Shown piece after piece: positions 32,218-32,231 of a stretch of DNA of 32,231 nucleotides (its first letter is position 1; every line of letters begins with the position of its first letter). The translations under genes were made by a program, and so were the position numbers. This DNA is from Pseudomonas sp. Lineage in GTDB: Bacteria > Pseudomonadota > Gammaproteobacteria > Pseudomonadales > Pseudomonadaceae. The stretch covers positions 1 through 32,231 of the forward strand of contig JAUVYN010000033.1 of assembly GCA_030603065.1 (NCBI GenBank), given 5' to 3'. The notes beneath the pieces are model-generated. The model saw only the letters and a list, made by a program, of their open reading frames with translations. It was not told the origin of the DNA and ran no database searches.

Positions 32218-32231
32218 CCGCCGACAGGGCC

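Noticed and set aside
1-32231. CRISPR array, insertion sequence, prophage or integron
   Set aside because: No regularly spaced repeats, transposase or integrase genes, or phage structural genes were recognised on either strand.

Overview
The window comes from a high-GC gammaproteobacterium. Its gene content looks like a nitrate-respiring member of the Pseudomonadaceae (Pseudomonas sensu lato or Halopseudomonas; this is inferred from gene families and order, not from any search). The supporting features are the nar operon ending in a parvulin gene and moaA, a DNR-type (not FNR-type) regulator, NorR beside a RIC-type repair protein, and a bacteriophytochrome with its own heme oxygenase.

Layout. 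(1) Positions 1-2.3 kb hold the 3' end of a luciferase-like flavin oxidoreductase and a CYP152-type peroxygenase P450. (2) Positions 2.3-2.8 kb hold tRNA-Gly(CCC) with its own promoter, followed directly by a decayed OprD-family porin remnant. (3) Positions 2.75-7.1 kb hold a CHAD-domain protein, a DUF3135 small protein and a large AsmA-like envelope protein. (4) Positions 7.4-11.6 kb hold bphO-bphP (biliverdin synthesis and red-light sensor kinase), facing hemN (anaerobic heme synthesis), which has an ANR/DNR box upstream. (5) Positions 11.7-16.9 kb form a nitric-oxide block: norR, a divergent RIC/DnrN di-iron repair gene behind a sigma-54 promoter, a small four-helix membrane protein, nnrS, dnr and a small cytochrome c. 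(6) Positions 16.9-29.4 kb are the leftward nar operon: narK (type II), a universal stress protein gene, narK (type I), narG, narH, narJ, narI, a PpiC/parvulin gene and moaA. (7) Positions 29.7-32.2 kb are the divergent narX-narL sensor-regulator pair.

How it works together. NarX-NarL senses nitrate, and ANR/DNR senses low oxygen or NO. A perfect FNR-type box lies 41.5 bp upstream of an inferred narK start site. NarK proteins move nitrate and nitrite, NarGHI reduces nitrate at the quinone pool, NarJ and probably the parvulin assist assembly, and MoaA feeds molybdenum cofactor synthesis. HemN supplies heme without oxygen. NO, the toxic by-product, is handled by NorR, RIC, NnrS and DNR. No nirS/nirK, norCB or nos genes lie inside the window, so whether the organism denitrifies fully cannot be judged here.

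The most notable points are: a reconstructable NorR control region with three GGT-N7-ACC boxes, an IHF-like site and a sigma-54 promoter; a GAFSGA variant in NorR; an OprD scar abutting a tRNA; two NarK paralogues that each carry an extra hydrophobic pair in the central loop; a NarI with a Pro/Ala-rich tail next to a prolyl isomerase gene; and a cysteine-rich tail on the RIC protein. I found no CRISPR array, insertion sequence or phage gene.
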